Assembly (NCBI GenBank): GCA_900318255.1
Contig: ONJX01000001.1
Span: 1-64,000 of the forward strand
Length of the DNA stretch: 64,000 nucleotides
Direction: 5' to 3'
Source: an uncultured Prevotellaceae bacterium
GTDB taxonomy: Bacteria; Bacteroidota; Bacteroidia; Bacteroidales; Muribaculaceae
Below the pieces are notes generated by a model that did no database searches, was not told where the DNA came from, and was given only the letters and a program-made list of their open reading frames with translations. How positions within the stretch are numbered: position 1 is the stretch's first letter; each line of letters starts with the position of its first letter. The position numbers and the translations under genes were made by a program. Of the stretch, positions 27,872 to 36,593 are shown piece by piece.

Positions 27872-27903
27872 CAGTCCAAAAATAATGTGAGCCACCCACA
27901 GTA

Positions 27904-28542
27904 ATGAGAAGCATCTTAAAAATAGCACTCTTGTTCTTGCTCTTGTCGCCACTGGCTAGTGTGGCACAGGCGCAAGACGCTGCTGCGGGCATAGAGCTGC
28001 CGTCGGTGCGCAAGCGCGCTGTCGCCAAGTGGGGGTATGTTCTTAACGCTAAGGGCGACACCATCTACAAGGTGATTCTCAACAACATCATCGTTTATCC
28101 CGAGGAGAAGTTTCGCAACAAAGAAGAGGAGGAACTGTACTGGCGCAACGTGCGCGATGTGCGCAAGACACTGCCCTATGCCAAGCTCATAAACCGCACC
28201 CTGCAAGAGACCTACGAGTACATTGAAACGTTCCCCACCCAAAAGGAGAAAGAGGACTATCTAAAACGCTTTGAGAAACAAGTCTTTAACCAATATAAGC
28301 CCGAGATGAAAAAGCTCACCAAGAATCAGGGCAAGACGCTGATAAAACTCGTCAACCGCGAGACCAACCAAAAGAGCTACTACATCATCAAGGCTTTCAT
28401 GGGCACCTTCAGGGCAGGATTCTGGCATACCTTTGGGCGCTTCTTTGGCGTGAACATGAAAGACGGTTACGCCCCCAGCAGCAACCGCCACGACGCCATG
28501 CTCGAGCGCATCTGCGTCAGGATAGAGCAGGGAACACTATAA
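27904..28542 (+). CDS. DUF4294 exported protein
   Basis: 212 residues with a signal peptide (MRSILKIALLFLLLSPLASVAQA). The body matches the Bacteroidetes DUF4294 pattern: GDTIYKVILNNIIVYPEEKF, then WRNVRDVRKTLPYAKL and a Lys/Glu-rich helical middle with TKNQGKTLIKLVNRETNQ and a C-terminal WHTFGRFFGVNMKDGY. Function unknown; periplasmic by the signal peptide. A hairpin (28543-28572) lies directly after the stop. Confidence 0.85.
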   Translation: MRSILKIALLFLLLSPLASVAQAQDAAAGIELPSVRKRAVAKWGYVLNAKGDTIYKVILNNIIVYPEEKFRNKEEEELYWRNVRDVRKTLPYAKLINRTLQETYEYIETFPTQKEKEDYLKRFEKQVFNQYKPEMKKLTKNQGKTLIKLVNRETNQKSYYIIKAFMGTFRAGFWHTFGRFFGVNMKDGYAPSSNRHDAMLERICVRIEQGTL

Positions 28543-28572
28543 GTGGGTTCCATGAGAGACCACAGAACCCAC
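28543..28572 (+). terminator. Hairpin after DUF4294 gene
   Basis: GTGGGTTC (28543-28550) pairs with GAACCCAC (28565-28572), directly after the stop. The right arm plus flank, AGAACCCACCT, equals the last 11 bases of the terminal inverted repeat found at 35611 and 44000. Confidence 0.5.
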
Positions 28573-28600
28573 CTCTAGCATTGATGATTTTTACCTTTTT

Positions 28601-29173
28601 CTACAGATACCTGCTTATAAGCTCAAAGTTCTTTTCGCGAGTGGCATCCTGAATCATAAAGATGTCGATTAGTGCCCAGATGCCGCAGCCACCACCAGTG
28701 AGCAGCTTACCTACTCCCATGCCAGTGTCGCCAATATAGAAACGGTCAAATCCCAAAATACCGCCAAAGGCCGACAGCAGCAGTGCCGTGATGGGACTCT
28801 TGTATCCCATATAGGCTATGTCATTGAAGGTGTTCTCGTCAAGACGAGATAGGGCCTGCTCCATCATCAGCAACTTATCGGCAGGGAAATACTCTTTGTG
28901 AGTCATCAAGAAGAGCTCTACTTTCTGCTTGCTTACTGCTGGGCCAAAAGCTCCTGCTTGATGACCACCAAAAGCTGGTGAGGGACCGCCTGCGTGAGGC
29001 ATTGATGACGCGGCAAACAAATGCGCCAGTTCGGGCACACTGCCAGCCGGTGCCCAAGAGGGCATGCCATCGGTCCATACCATAGATTTCTCGGTCATTC
29101 CGCTAGGAATAAGTTGATTAACATCAAGTGGGCCAATTTGCTGACCATTCACTGATAAATAATACTTTGCCAT
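28601..29173 (-). CDS. GYF_2 and TM2 domain membrane protein
   Basis: 190 residues. The N-terminal GYF_2-type domain (about 1-55, YYLSVNGQQIGPLDVNQL, SMVWTDGMPSWAPAGSV) is followed by a Gly/Pro/Ala linker. A helical part (about 75-115) and a TM2 domain with two membrane segments (about 122-175, ALLLSAFGGILGFDRFYIGD then GKLLTGGGCGIWALIDIFMI) complete it. TM2 proteins are small inner-membrane proteins of unsettled function; GYF domains bind proline-rich peptides. A second TM2 protein with a zinc ribbon lies at 63527. Confidence 0.85.
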   Translation of the reverse strand: MAKYYLSVNGQQIGPLDVNQLIPSGMTEKSMVWTDGMPSWAPAGSVPELAHLFAASSMPHAGGPSPAFGGHQAGAFGPAVSKQKVELFLMTHKEYFPADKLLMMEQALSRLDENTFNDIAYMGYKSPITALLLSAFGGILGFDRFYIGDTGMGVGKLLTGGGCGIWALIDIFMIQDATREKNFELISRYL

Positions 29174-29222
29174 AATCGTTAGGTCGTTTGAGAAAAATAA
29201 AAAAAATGCTAACTCTAATGCA

Positions 29223-29254
29223 CAAAAGTAACACTTATTTCTGAAATCAGCAAA
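29223..29254 (-). promoter_or_regulatory. Promoter of GYF/TM2 gene
   Basis: On the minus strand TTTG (29251-29254), 20-bp spacer, TACTTTTG (29223-29230). Start about 50 nt before the ATG complement at 29171-29173. Confidence 0.65.
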
Positions 29255-29309
29255 TTTTTTTATAATTTTTCAAAAAAGTGGAAGGTGGAACGGGGAACGG
29301 AGTAGTCTT

Positions 29310-29364
29310 CCACGACCCCCGATCCCCGATCCACGATCCACGACCCCCGATCCCCGATCCACCA
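29310..29364. repeat. GATCCACGATCCCC-type tandem repeat
   Basis: Units of 7-8 bp (CCACGAT, CCCCGAT, CCACGAC) repeated about seven times, ending 6 bp from the stop codon of the portal-like gene. It may mark where that gene was cut off. Confidence 0.8.
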
Positions 29365-29369
29365 AGAAA

Positions 29370-30758
29370 TCACAGCCCGGCGATTTTGCGGTCGCGGTTC
29401 TGGCGCCAGTTAGTGAAGGTGCCAAAGATGTCGCTCAGCGCTATCACGGCATTAGCGGTCTCGTTCTGGTAGAGTGTGGCACTGTTTCCCGCCACCGTGG
29501 CCTTGCCTTGCAGGGCACCAGTCACGCCCGATATTTCCTCTAGCAGCTGCATCTGCAGCTTCACCATCTCGTAGGCCCCAATGTTGGTGTTGTTGACCGA
29601 GATCTGCTCGGGCTTGTTGTCGCCATAGTTGGGGTTATAGGGCAAGATGCCGTTGCAGTTGCGCCACACTTTGCGCACGTCTTCCCAGGTGAAGCCGTCG
29701 GGCAGCGCCGTCTCAGGAAAGATGAGCACACCCTTGGCGCTGGCCATCATGATGTTGTTAATCAAGGTGATGATTTGGTTCACCGACTTCTGCTGGTCGA
29801 TGATGTCCTCGACAAAGGAGTGTACCTCGCCGTCGGTGAGCGGGTAGAACTTCATCACAAAGGGGTGCGAGCCATGAGCCCACGGCGAGTCGCACTCGGC
29901 AAGCAGGTCGCCCATAGGCGAGAACCAGCGGCAATGCCACACGGTGGCGATGTCCCAGCGCGTGACAAGGCTCTCACTGTTTTTCACCCTAGCACCCGGT
30001 GGCAGGAGCCACACCTGCGCCGTGGCCTTGTCGTGGCACAGCAGCACCTCGCGGCTCTCGCGCGTCCACACCTCAATAGCACGGCACTTGCTGGCATCGC
30101 CAGGAACCCAGAACGAAGTGCCCTGATGCGCGTCGGCGCCAATGGCATGGGCAAAGTCGAGGGTGCGCCCGCGGCAGTCGTTGCTATAGAGGCGCCGCAC
30201 CCAGGCGGCCTTGCTGCGTGAGCCTCCCGCCACTTGCTTCAAGAGCTGCGCCATGGTCATGTCGTGAAGCTGCCCCACCATGTCGCAATCGCGCGCCAGC
30301 GGGTCGTCATACTGGTTTACAAAGAAGTTGTTGATATTCACATTGCTTACCGCCACTCGCTGCTGCCACAGGTCGTGAACGACGTCGATGCGCTGCACTG
30401 CCGTGCCCGAGATGAGAAACTCCTCGAGAGCGCGGCTGTCGAGCTCATCGAGCTGGTTGAGCTGGTGCACACCCTCCACATTCTTGTCATCGACGTGCTG
30501 GTTGTTGATAAACTCCGAGCGGTAGCGCCCCACTATGGTCTTCACCATCTGGCGGATGAGGTTGTTAGTCATGGGGCGAGTGCCGCCCTCTAGAAACACC
30601 TCATATTCTGAGCGCACGGCACCATGAATATTGGTGAAGGTGTCGCTCCACTGGTCGCCGTAGGCGAAACGCTTGTTGCGCAGCCGCCTGCTGCGCAGCT
30701 CACTACCCTGGCACCATGCCCGGTAGGCATTGTGCAAAAATTCTTGATTGGTATTCAT
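29370..30758 (-). CDS. Phage portal-like protein, truncated (prophage remnant)
   Basis: 462 residues resembling the N-terminal two thirds of P22-type portal proteins of Bacteroidetes phages. It shows an opening of charged helices (RRLRNKRFAYGDQW), GGTRPMTNNLIRQMVKTIVGRYRSE, the conserved middle PFVMKFYPLTDGEVHSFVEDIIDQQKSVNQ cut here into segments for description, and GVTGALQGKATVAGNSATLYQNE near the end. Portal proteins form the ring through which DNA enters the capsid. Family members are usually clearly longer; here the frame stops at NRDRKIAGL, a few bases from a tandem repeat, so the C terminus appears lost. No terminase, capsid or tail gene adjoins it. Confidence 0.7.
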   Translation of the reverse strand: MNTNQEFLHNAYRAWCQGSELRSRRLRNKRFAYGDQWSDTFTNIHGAVRSEYEVFLEGGTRPMTNNLIRQMVKTIVGRYRSEFINNQHVDDKNVEGVHQLNQLDELDSRALEEFLISGTAVQRIDVVHDLWQQRVAVSNVNINNFFVNQYDDPLARDCDMVGQLHDMTMAQLLKQVAGGSRSKAAWVRRLYSNDCRGRTLDFAHAIGADAHQGTSFWVPGDASKCRAIEVWTRESREVLLCHDKATAQVWLLPPGARVKNSESLVTRWDIATVWHCRWFSPMGDLLAECDSPWAHGSHPFVMKFYPLTDGEVHSFVEDIIDQQKSVNQIITLINNIMMASAKGVLIFPETALPDGFTWEDVRKVWRNCNGILPYNPNYGDNKPEQISVNNTNIGAYEMVKLQMQLLEEISGVTGALQGKATVAGNSATLYQNETANAVIALSDIFGTFTNWRQNRDRKIAGL

Positions 30759-30813
30759 GGGAAATAATATTTAAAACGAGTTATCGAGAAATCGAGTGCT
30801 CGAATAATCCTTA

Positions 30814-31212
30814 TTATCTAATTGCAAAATAGCTGCGGAGATGGCGCGGGCCATAGCTCACATGAAGCCAGCTGAAGTCATGCTCATTGATGGCCTGATC
30901 CACAGGCAAGTTGAGCTGACGCAGCAGCCGGTATAGGCTCTGGTTTTTAGCTCGCGAGCCAGCGGTGATGTCGGCAGCTTGTCCCAGCATGTGCTGGCTG
31001 GCCGGCACACCGCCCACCGCCTTGTTGAGCGCAGGGCAGCGGTAGCCGCTGTTCACATGGATGGGCGCACCCCATGCCTGGCGCAGCGGGTCGAGCACAT
31101 TCTCCACGAGTGCGGTGAGGTTGTCAATCACTTGCTGCGACGGTGTGTTGTCGATGCCCCGCAGCTGGGCTGTAGTGGAGCGTGTGAGCTCCGCAATAGT
31201 GAAATACTTCAT
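30814..31212 (-). CDS. Peptidase M15 family protein (phage-type endolysin-like)
   Basis: 132 residues covering one M15A peptidase domain. The N-terminal helix is followed by VNSGYRCPALNKAVGGVPAS, then the zinc ligands in SQHMLGQAADI (His and Asp) and WLHVSYG (His). Such enzymes cut peptide bridges in peptidoglycan; in Bacteroidetes they are common in prophages as lysis genes. No signal peptide is seen. It lies 55 bp upstream of the portal-like gene on the same strand, supporting a shared prophage origin. All metal ligands are present. Confidence 0.82.
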   Translation of the reverse strand: MKYFTIAELTRSTTAQLRGIDNTPSQQVIDNLTALVENVLDPLRQAWGAPIHVNSGYRCPALNKAVGGVPASQHMLGQAADITAGSRAKNQSLYRLLRQLNLPVDQAINEHDFSWLHVSYGPRHLRSYFAIR

Positions 31213-31222
31213 GATAATTAAA

Positions 31223-31274
31223 AGTTAAGGGTTAAGAGTCAAAGGTTAAGGGTTAAGGGTTAAGGGTTAAGGGT
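31223..31274. repeat. TTAAGGG heptamer tandem repeat
   Basis: About seven units of TTAAGGG (some TTAAGAG, CAAAGG) start 10 bp upstream of the M15 gene's start. Telomere-like in look but on a bacterial chromosome; probably replication slippage. Confidence 0.85.
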
Positions 31275-31355
31275 CATAGTTATGAGTTGACTCTATGATA
31301 AAATTTGGCGCAAAGTAAACAAGAGAGAACTAAAGGGAGCAATGTTATTTTCTTA

Positions 31356-31716
31356 GAGAACAAGAGGACGAGAGGACAAGAGGACAAGAGGACAAGAGGA
31401 CAAGAGGACGAGAGGACAAGAGGACAAGAGGACAAGAGGACAAGAGAACAAGAGGACAAGAGGACAAGAGGACAAGAGAACAAGAGGACAAGAGGACAAG
31501 AGGACAAGAGGACAAGAGGACAAGAGAACAAGAGGACAAGAGGACAAGAGAACAAGAGGACAAGAGGACAAGAGAACAAGAGGACAAGAGGACGAGAGGA
31601 CAAGAGAACAAGAGGACAAGAGGACGAGAGAACAAGAGGACAAGAGGACAAGAGGACGAGAGGACAAGAGGACAAGAGGACAAGAGGACGAGAGGACAAG
31701 AGGACGAGAGGACAAG
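31356..31716. repeat. 10-bp minisatellite, about 36 units
   Basis: Uninterrupted array of GAGGACAAGA with two variants (GAGAACAAGA and GAGGACGAGA). The period is constant at 10 bp, so all reading frames stay open for over 100 codons on both strands. There are no spacers, so it is not CRISPR. The strong purine/pyrimidine strand bias is complete along the array. Confidence 0.95.
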
Positions 31717-31768
31717 GCAATAGTAGCCGTCACAGCCATCGGACAAGGCGCGCCTTGTCCCTACTTTA
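31711..31768 (+). repeat. 58-bp dispersed repeat, forward copy
   Basis: GACAAGGCAATAGTAGCC... through the perfect 20-bp palindrome GGACAAGGCGCGCCTTGTCC (31741-31760) to CCCTACTT. A near-identical reverse copy is at 55718-55775. The palindrome core also occurs at 16549-16567 and 53629-53648. Confidence 0.85.
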
Positions 31769-31913
31769 CACTTAACATTTCACACTTAACATTTTACACT
31801 TTACATTTTACACTTAACACTTAACACTTAATATCGTTCCTCTATTTTGGTTAATTTTAATTAAGCCACAATGGTATTGAGCTACGATTGGGGATATTTT
31901 GAAAAAAAAGCCT

Positions 31914-31921
31914 TATCTTTG
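31914..31921 (+). promoter_or_regulatory. -7 element of DUF2723 gene
   Basis: TATCTTTG; the best -33 candidate is ATTG at 31887-31890, spaced 23 bp. It lies at the start of the longest frame and so supports the internal ATG at 31972. Confidence 0.5.
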
Positions 31922-31971
31922 TGGGTTTTTTAGAAATATATAGCAAGAAAATAACATTTTATCCACAAGAG

Positions 31972-34900
31972 ATGAAGAGGTATAATCTTATCAACAACGT
32001 AATGGGCTGGTTGATATTTCTGGTGGCTGCCGTCACCTATCTGTTGACCATTGAGCCCACAGCGAGCTTCTGGGACTGCCCAGAGTTTATCGCTCAAGGT
32101 TACAAACTCGAAATTGGCCACCCACCTGGCAACCCCATGTTTATCCTCGCGGCACGCTTTGCCGCCAACTTTGCCGGTGGCGATGTAGCTGCCGTTGCCA
32201 AGTGCGTCAATGCCCTCTCGGCAGTGCTCAGCGCGGCAACCATCCTGCTGCTGTTCTGGACCATCACTCATCTGGTCAAGAAACTCATGGTCAAGAATGG
32301 TGAGGAAGAAAGCATGTCGCTGGCTCAGTATCTGGTGATTATGGGCAGCGGTGTGTGTGGCGCCCTAGCCTACACCTGGAGCGACACCTTCTGGTTCTCG
32401 GCAGTAGAGGCCGAGGTGTATGCCTTCTCATCGTTCTGCACAGCACTGGTGTTCTGGCTCATCCTCAAGTGGGAGAACCGTGCCGACCATCCCAGCAGCG
32501 ACCGTTACCTGATCCTGATTGCCTTCATCTTTGGCATCTCGCTGGGCGTTCACCTGCTCAACCTGCTGGCAATCCCCGCCATAGCACTGATTTTCTACTA
32601 TCGCAAGACCAAGAAGAGCACCGTCAAGGGCTCGCTGCTCACGCTGCTCGTCTCGTTTGCGATTATTGTGCTTATTCTCTACGGTCTGGAACCAGGTTTT
32701 GTGAAGATGAGCGGTTATTTCGAGAGATTCTTTGTCAACACCCTTCACACTGGCTACAACAGTGGCGTGCTGTTCTATGCTCTGCTGCTGATGGCCAGCT
32801 TTGCCTGGGCACTCTTTGAGCTACATCGCGACAAGAACGAGAACCTCAAGCGTGCGAGCGTGATACTTAGCGTTGTGCTCTCGGGCATGTTCATGATAGG
32901 CAGTGGAGGAACGGGCATCACCATCGCTGTGCTGCTCATTGTGGGCTTGATAGTTTATCTGTTCAAATTCAACAAGCGCATCTCACCACGCATCTTCAGC
33001 AACATCATCCTAAGCATGATGATGATTTTCATTGGCTTCTCGGCCTATGCCCTTGTGCTCATTCGCAGCAACGCCAACCTGCCTCTTGACGAGAACTCGC
33101 CCAACAGCCCCTTCGCCCTCACCAGCTACCTCAGCCGCGACCAGTATGGCAAGTCGCCACTGATTTATGGCAACACGTTCCTGTCGCCAGTGGTAGATTT
33201 TAAAGAAGGACCTAACAAATACACACGAGTGGTGAAAACCGACAAGAACCAGCCCGACGAGTACATCGACCTCGGCCCCGAGAAAGACTATAAATATGCC
33301 CCCGAGACCGAGATGCTCTTCCCGCGCATTCACAGCCAGATGCACGCCCTAGACTATGCCAGCATCCTGGGCTACAATAGTCCCGAAGAGATAGGAAAAG
33401 ATGTAACCATTAACTATAAAGGCGAGGACTATCCAGGCTTCCGCAAACCCACCATGGGCGAGAACCTGCAATTCTTCTTCGGCTACCAGCTTCATCACAT
33501 GTACTGGCGCTACTTCATGTGGAACTTCGCCGGCCGCCAGAACGACATTGCCAGCATGGGTCCTGGCGACGTGGCACGCGGCAACTGGCTCAGCGGCATC
33601 CCGGCCCTCGACAATGCTCGCCTCGACAACCTAGAGTATGTCCCCGACGAGTTTGGCACCGGCAACAAGGGCCACAACATGTTCTACATGCTGCCACTGC
33701 TGCTGGGTCTCATTGGCCTGCTGTGGCAAGCCTTCTCAGGAAAGAAGGGCATCGAGCAGTTCTGGGTAGTGTTCTTCCTGTTCTTCATGACCGGCATCGC
33801 CATCGTGATGTACCTCAACCAGACTCCTAGCCAGCCACGTGAGCGCGACTATGCCTACGCTGGCTCCTTCTACGCCTACGCCATCTGGATAGGCATGGGT
33901 GTGGCAGGTCTGTGGAAAATAGCACTATCGCTCATAAATAAGAAGAAAACAAAAACCGAGGATGCTATCGAAGCCTACTCAAGCACCCAAAAGCCAGCTC
34001 TGGCGATGGCTGCCATTGCCGCCATCATTGGCCTTGCCGTGCCATTGCAGATGGTGAGCCAAACGTGGGACGACCATGACCGCTCGGGACGCTACTGCGC
34101 TCGCGACTTTGGCGAGAACTACCTGCAAAGCCTCGACAAGGATGCCATAGTGTTCTGCAACGGCGACAACGACACCTTCCCGCTGTGGTATCTGCAAGAG
34201 GTGGAAGGAGTGCGCACCGACGTGCGTGCCGTGAACCTGAGCTACCTCTCTACCGACTGGTACATAGCACAGATGCAACGCGCCTCCTACGACAGCAAGC
34301 CGCTGCCCATGATAGCTGGCCCCACCACCTATGCCTATGACAAGCGCTTGGGCGGATCATTCAAGGAAGGCATCACCAGCAACGTTGCTATCCCTGTCCA
34401 AAAGCTGCTCCAGAATTTCTATAGCGACAACGCTCCTAAGGACGAGAATGATCACTATTTGTTCAGCAGCACTAATGTGACCATTCCCGCCAACGTTGAC
34501 GCGGCCATCAAGGCCGGCGTGCTGCCCGAGTCGATGCGCGACAAGGCAGTAGAGAATCTTTCGGTCGATATCAACAAGGCTTCGGGTGGTGGCTTGAGCG
34601 CTAGCCAAACCATGACGCTCGACCTGGTGGCAAGCAGTATAGCTCAAGGCTGGAAACGACCCGTCTATTTCGCCAGCACAGTGCCCGAGAACCTGTATAT
34701 GGGTCTCAGACCCTACATGCTCAGCACTGGTCTGTGCTATCAGGTGACCCCGGCACTGCTCAACGACGAGGAGAACGAGATTGAGTGCAACACCGACAAG
34801 ATGTACAGCATCGTCACCACCAAGTTCAAGTGGGGAGGACTCGACAAGGCCACTAAGGGCAGCATATACCTCGACGAGACCGTGATGCGCATGGTTTCTA

Positions 34901-35610
34901 CCATGCGACTGCAGCTGATGTCGCTTGCTCGCTCGCTCACCATCGAGGGGCTTAATGCCAGCGACCAAATCGCCGACAGCACCTCGACCGAGGGCAAGAC
35001 ACTAACGGCTCAAGCCGCCGACCGCTTCAAGAAGGCCGAGCACATCCTCGACCTCATGGAAGAGAAAATGCCGGCCGAGACCGCTCCTTACCAGAACGTG
35101 ATGGCACTGCGACTGGCACAATACTATGCCGACATCTACACCTACGGTCACAGCGAGACGGCTCGCAAGAAAGCCATTGCAGTGCTCGACCGCGAAGTGG
35201 AGCGCATGGCGCAATACTGCATCTTCTATGAAAGCATGAGCGACAGAAACTTTGCTAATGGCAACATCACCGAGCAAGACCAAAATATGGTGCAGGCAAC
35301 AACCATGATGTTTGACGTTTACCGCGACGTCAACCCACAAGGGTTAGACAAGTTTATCGATAAATTTGCCCACGTCGAGAAGGCGGGAAGAAAAGTGTCT
35401 AGCAACATGATACAAGCACTGTCGATGCCCAGGAGCGAGCGCGAAGCACTCATCCAGCAGCAAAGGGCTGCCGAGCAAGCTCAACAGCAAGCACAAGACG
35501 AGCTTGAGGCACAGATGCAAGAACCTGGCCAAGACCAGGCCATGTCGCCACTCAACGACCCTGGAGTAGCCACCGAGCCTAGAGAGCCTGGCTTTGAGAA
35601 CGAGTTCTAA
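31972..35610 (+). CDS. DUF2723 (TMEM260-like) integral membrane protein
   Basis: 1212 residues from ATG 31972. The N-terminal 350 residues hold many membrane helices and the family hallmark SFWDCPEFIAQGYKLEIGHP, which resembles the Asp/Glu-containing first loop of GT-C glycosyltransferases. More helices lie near 570-690, followed by a large soluble domain with TPR-like helices and a Gln/Ala-rich end. PF11028 is related to TMEM260, described as a protein O-mannosyltransferase, so a role in O-glycosylation of exported proteins is plausible. Acceptor and sugar are unknown. Monocistronic. Confidence 0.85.
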   Translation: MKRYNLINNVMGWLIFLVAAVTYLLTIEPTASFWDCPEFIAQGYKLEIGHPPGNPMFILAARFAANFAGGDVAAVAKCVNALSAVLSAATILLLFWTITHLVKKLMVKNGEEESMSLAQYLVIMGSGVCGALAYTWSDTFWFSAVEAEVYAFSSFCTALVFWLILKWENRADHPSSDRYLILIAFIFGISLGVHLLNLLAIPAIALIFYYRKTKKSTVKGSLLTLLVSFAIIVLILYGLEPGFVKMSGYFERFFVNTLHTGYNSGVLFYALLLMASFAWALFELHRDKNENLKRASVILSVVLSGMFMIGSGGTGITIAVLLIVGLIVYLFKFNKRISPRIFSNIILSMMMIFIGFSAYALVLIRSNANLPLDENSPNSPFALTSYLSRDQYGKSPLIYGNTFLSPVVDFKEGPNKYTRVVKTDKNQPDEYIDLGPEKDYKYAPETEMLFPRIHSQMHALDYASILGYNSPEEIGKDVTINYKGEDYPGFRKPTMGENLQFFFGYQLHHMYWRYFMWNFAGRQNDIASMGPGDVARGNWLSGIPALDNARLDNLEYVPDEFGTGNKGHNMFYMLPLLLGLIGLLWQAFSGKKGIEQFWVVFFLFFMTGIAIVMYLNQTPSQPRERDYAYAGSFYAYAIWIGMGVAGLWKIALSLINKKKTKTEDAIEAYSSTQKPALAMAAIAAIIGLAVPLQMVSQTWDDHDRSGRYCARDFGENYLQSLDKDAIVFCNGDNDTFPLWYLQEVEGVRTDVRAVNLSYLSTDWYIAQMQRASYDSKPLPMIAGPTTYAYDKRLGGSFKEGITSNVAIPVQKLLQNFYSDNAPKDENDHYLFSSTNVTIPANVDAAIKAGVLPESMRDKAVENLSVDINKASGGGLSASQTMTLDLVASSIAQGWKRPVYFASTVPENLYMGLRPYMLSTGLCYQVTPALLNDEENEIECNTDKMYSIVTTKFKWGGLDKATKGSIYLDETVMRMVSTMRLQLMSLARSLTIEGLNASDQIADSTSTEGKTLTAQAADRFKKAEHILDLMEEKMPAETAPYQNVMALRLAQYYADIYTYGHSETARKKAIAVLDREVERMAQYCIFYESMSDRNFANGNITEQDQNMVQATTMMFDVYRDVNPQGLDKFIDKFAHVEKAGRKVSSNMIQALSMPRSEREALIQQQRAAEQAQQQAQDELEAQMQEPGQDQAMSPLNDPGVATEPREPGFENEF

Positions 35611-35797
35611 AGGTGGGTTCTATAAATTAATTGAGATGGATTTTGAATTTATGTCGAGCAGGTTTTTATTCAAAGTTGAAGAATAGTAGCGGGCTACATT
35701 TCAAGACTTTTCAAGACTTTAAATAAAAAGATGCCGACAGAAAACAAAATACAACCAAAACATTATTTACTTTTTTCTTAATTTATAGAACCCACCT
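35611..35797. mobile_element. MITE-like element, copy 1 (187 bp)
   Basis: Perfect 20-bp terminal inverted repeats AGGTGGGTTCTATAAATTAA (35611-35630) and its complement (35778-35797). It starts directly after the DUF2723 stop codon. No coding capacity. The left 100 bp are almost identical to the element at 44000. No target-site duplication is clear. Confidence 0.8.
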
Positions 35798-35884
35798 AAA
35801 AATAATCTACACTCACCACACACTCACCACCAAAGGGAGAACCCTAGCAGAATCTTCCTTTGGTGGTAGTTTGTGAGGTAAATA

Positions 35885-35958
35885 ATCTAAAAAATCTAGA
35901 AGGTCTAAAAGGTCTAAAAAATCTAGAAAGTCTAGAATATCTAGAAAGTCTAGAAAAA
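35885..35958. repeat. TCTAGA-type tandem repeat
   Basis: Units of 10-11 bp (AAAGTCTAGA, AAAATCTAGA) repeated about seven times just before the deacetylase gene. A related array in front of rimO is at 56782-56824. Confidence 0.8.
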
Positions 35959-35969
35959 AAACAATAACT

Positions 35970-36593
35970 ATGCTCATAGAACGCCCACCACTGCTCTACC
36001 GCATGCTCTTTCCAGAGACCATCTGGCGCATACCGAAGAAGCACAAGACAGTATATCTCACCTTCGACGACGGACCCATTCCCGAGGTAACGCCATGGGT
36101 GCTCGACACCCTCGACCGCTATGGCGTGAAGGCCACCTTCTTCATGGTGGGCGAGAACGTGGAGCGCAACCCCGAGCTCTTCCAGGAGGTGAAACGCCGC
36201 GGCCACAGCGTGGGCAACCACACCATGAGCCACCTGCAAGGCGCGCACACCACCACACGCACCTATCTGCACAACGTGTTCCGAGCCCACGAGCTCATCC
36301 AGTCGCCACTCTTCCGCCCGCCACACGGACTGCTGCGATGGGCACAGAGCAAGGTGCTAAGAGGGCGGTTCACCATCATCATGTATGACCTCGTGAGCCG
36401 CGACTACAGCAAGAAACTGCGACCCGAGCAAGTGCTCGCCAACGTGAAACGCTACGCGCGCAACGGCTCCATCATCGTCTTCCACGACTCCTTAAAAGCC
36501 GAGCGCAACATGCGATGGGCTCTGCCACGGGCCATCGAGTGGCTGCAAGAAAAAGGATACCAGTTTGACACCATTGGGCCTAAATCAACTTAA
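35970..36593 (+). CDS. Polysaccharide deacetylase (NodB homology, CE4)
   Basis: 207 residues. CE4 motif 1 is TFDDGP (about 31-36, catalytic base and metal Asp), motif 2 is NHTMSH (metal His pair, about 81-86), motif 3 is FRPPHG (about 113), and motif 5 is FHDS near the end. These enzymes remove N- or O-acetyl groups from peptidoglycan or polysaccharides. There is no clear signal peptide, so the site of action is uncertain. Its TAA overlaps the queG ATG by one base, suggesting co-translation although the functions look unrelated. Confidence 0.88.
   Translation: MLIERPPLLYRMLFPETIWRIPKKHKTVYLTFDDGPIPEVTPWVLDTLDRYGVKATFFMVGENVERNPELFQEVKRRGHSVGNHTMSHLQGAHTTTRTYLHNVFRAHELIQSPLFRPPHGLLRWAQSKVLRGRFTIIMYDLVSRDYSKKLRPEQVLANVKRYARNGSIIVFHDSLKAERNMRWALPRAIEWLQEKGYQFDTIGPKST

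Noticed and set aside
31223..31274. Telomere-like TTAAGGG repeat as a replicon end
   Set aside because: It is short and internal, with normal chromosomal genes on both sides; simple slippage explains it.
31356..31716. Possible CRISPR array
   Set aside because: Units of 10 bp follow one another with no spacers and no cas genes are in the window.
31305..31775. Overlapping frames of 128-156 codons in the 10-bp array
   Set aside because: A stop-free 10-bp unit keeps every frame open. The repeated RGQEDKRT and LVLLSSCP text is a by-product of the repeat, and no start region or promoter supports translation.
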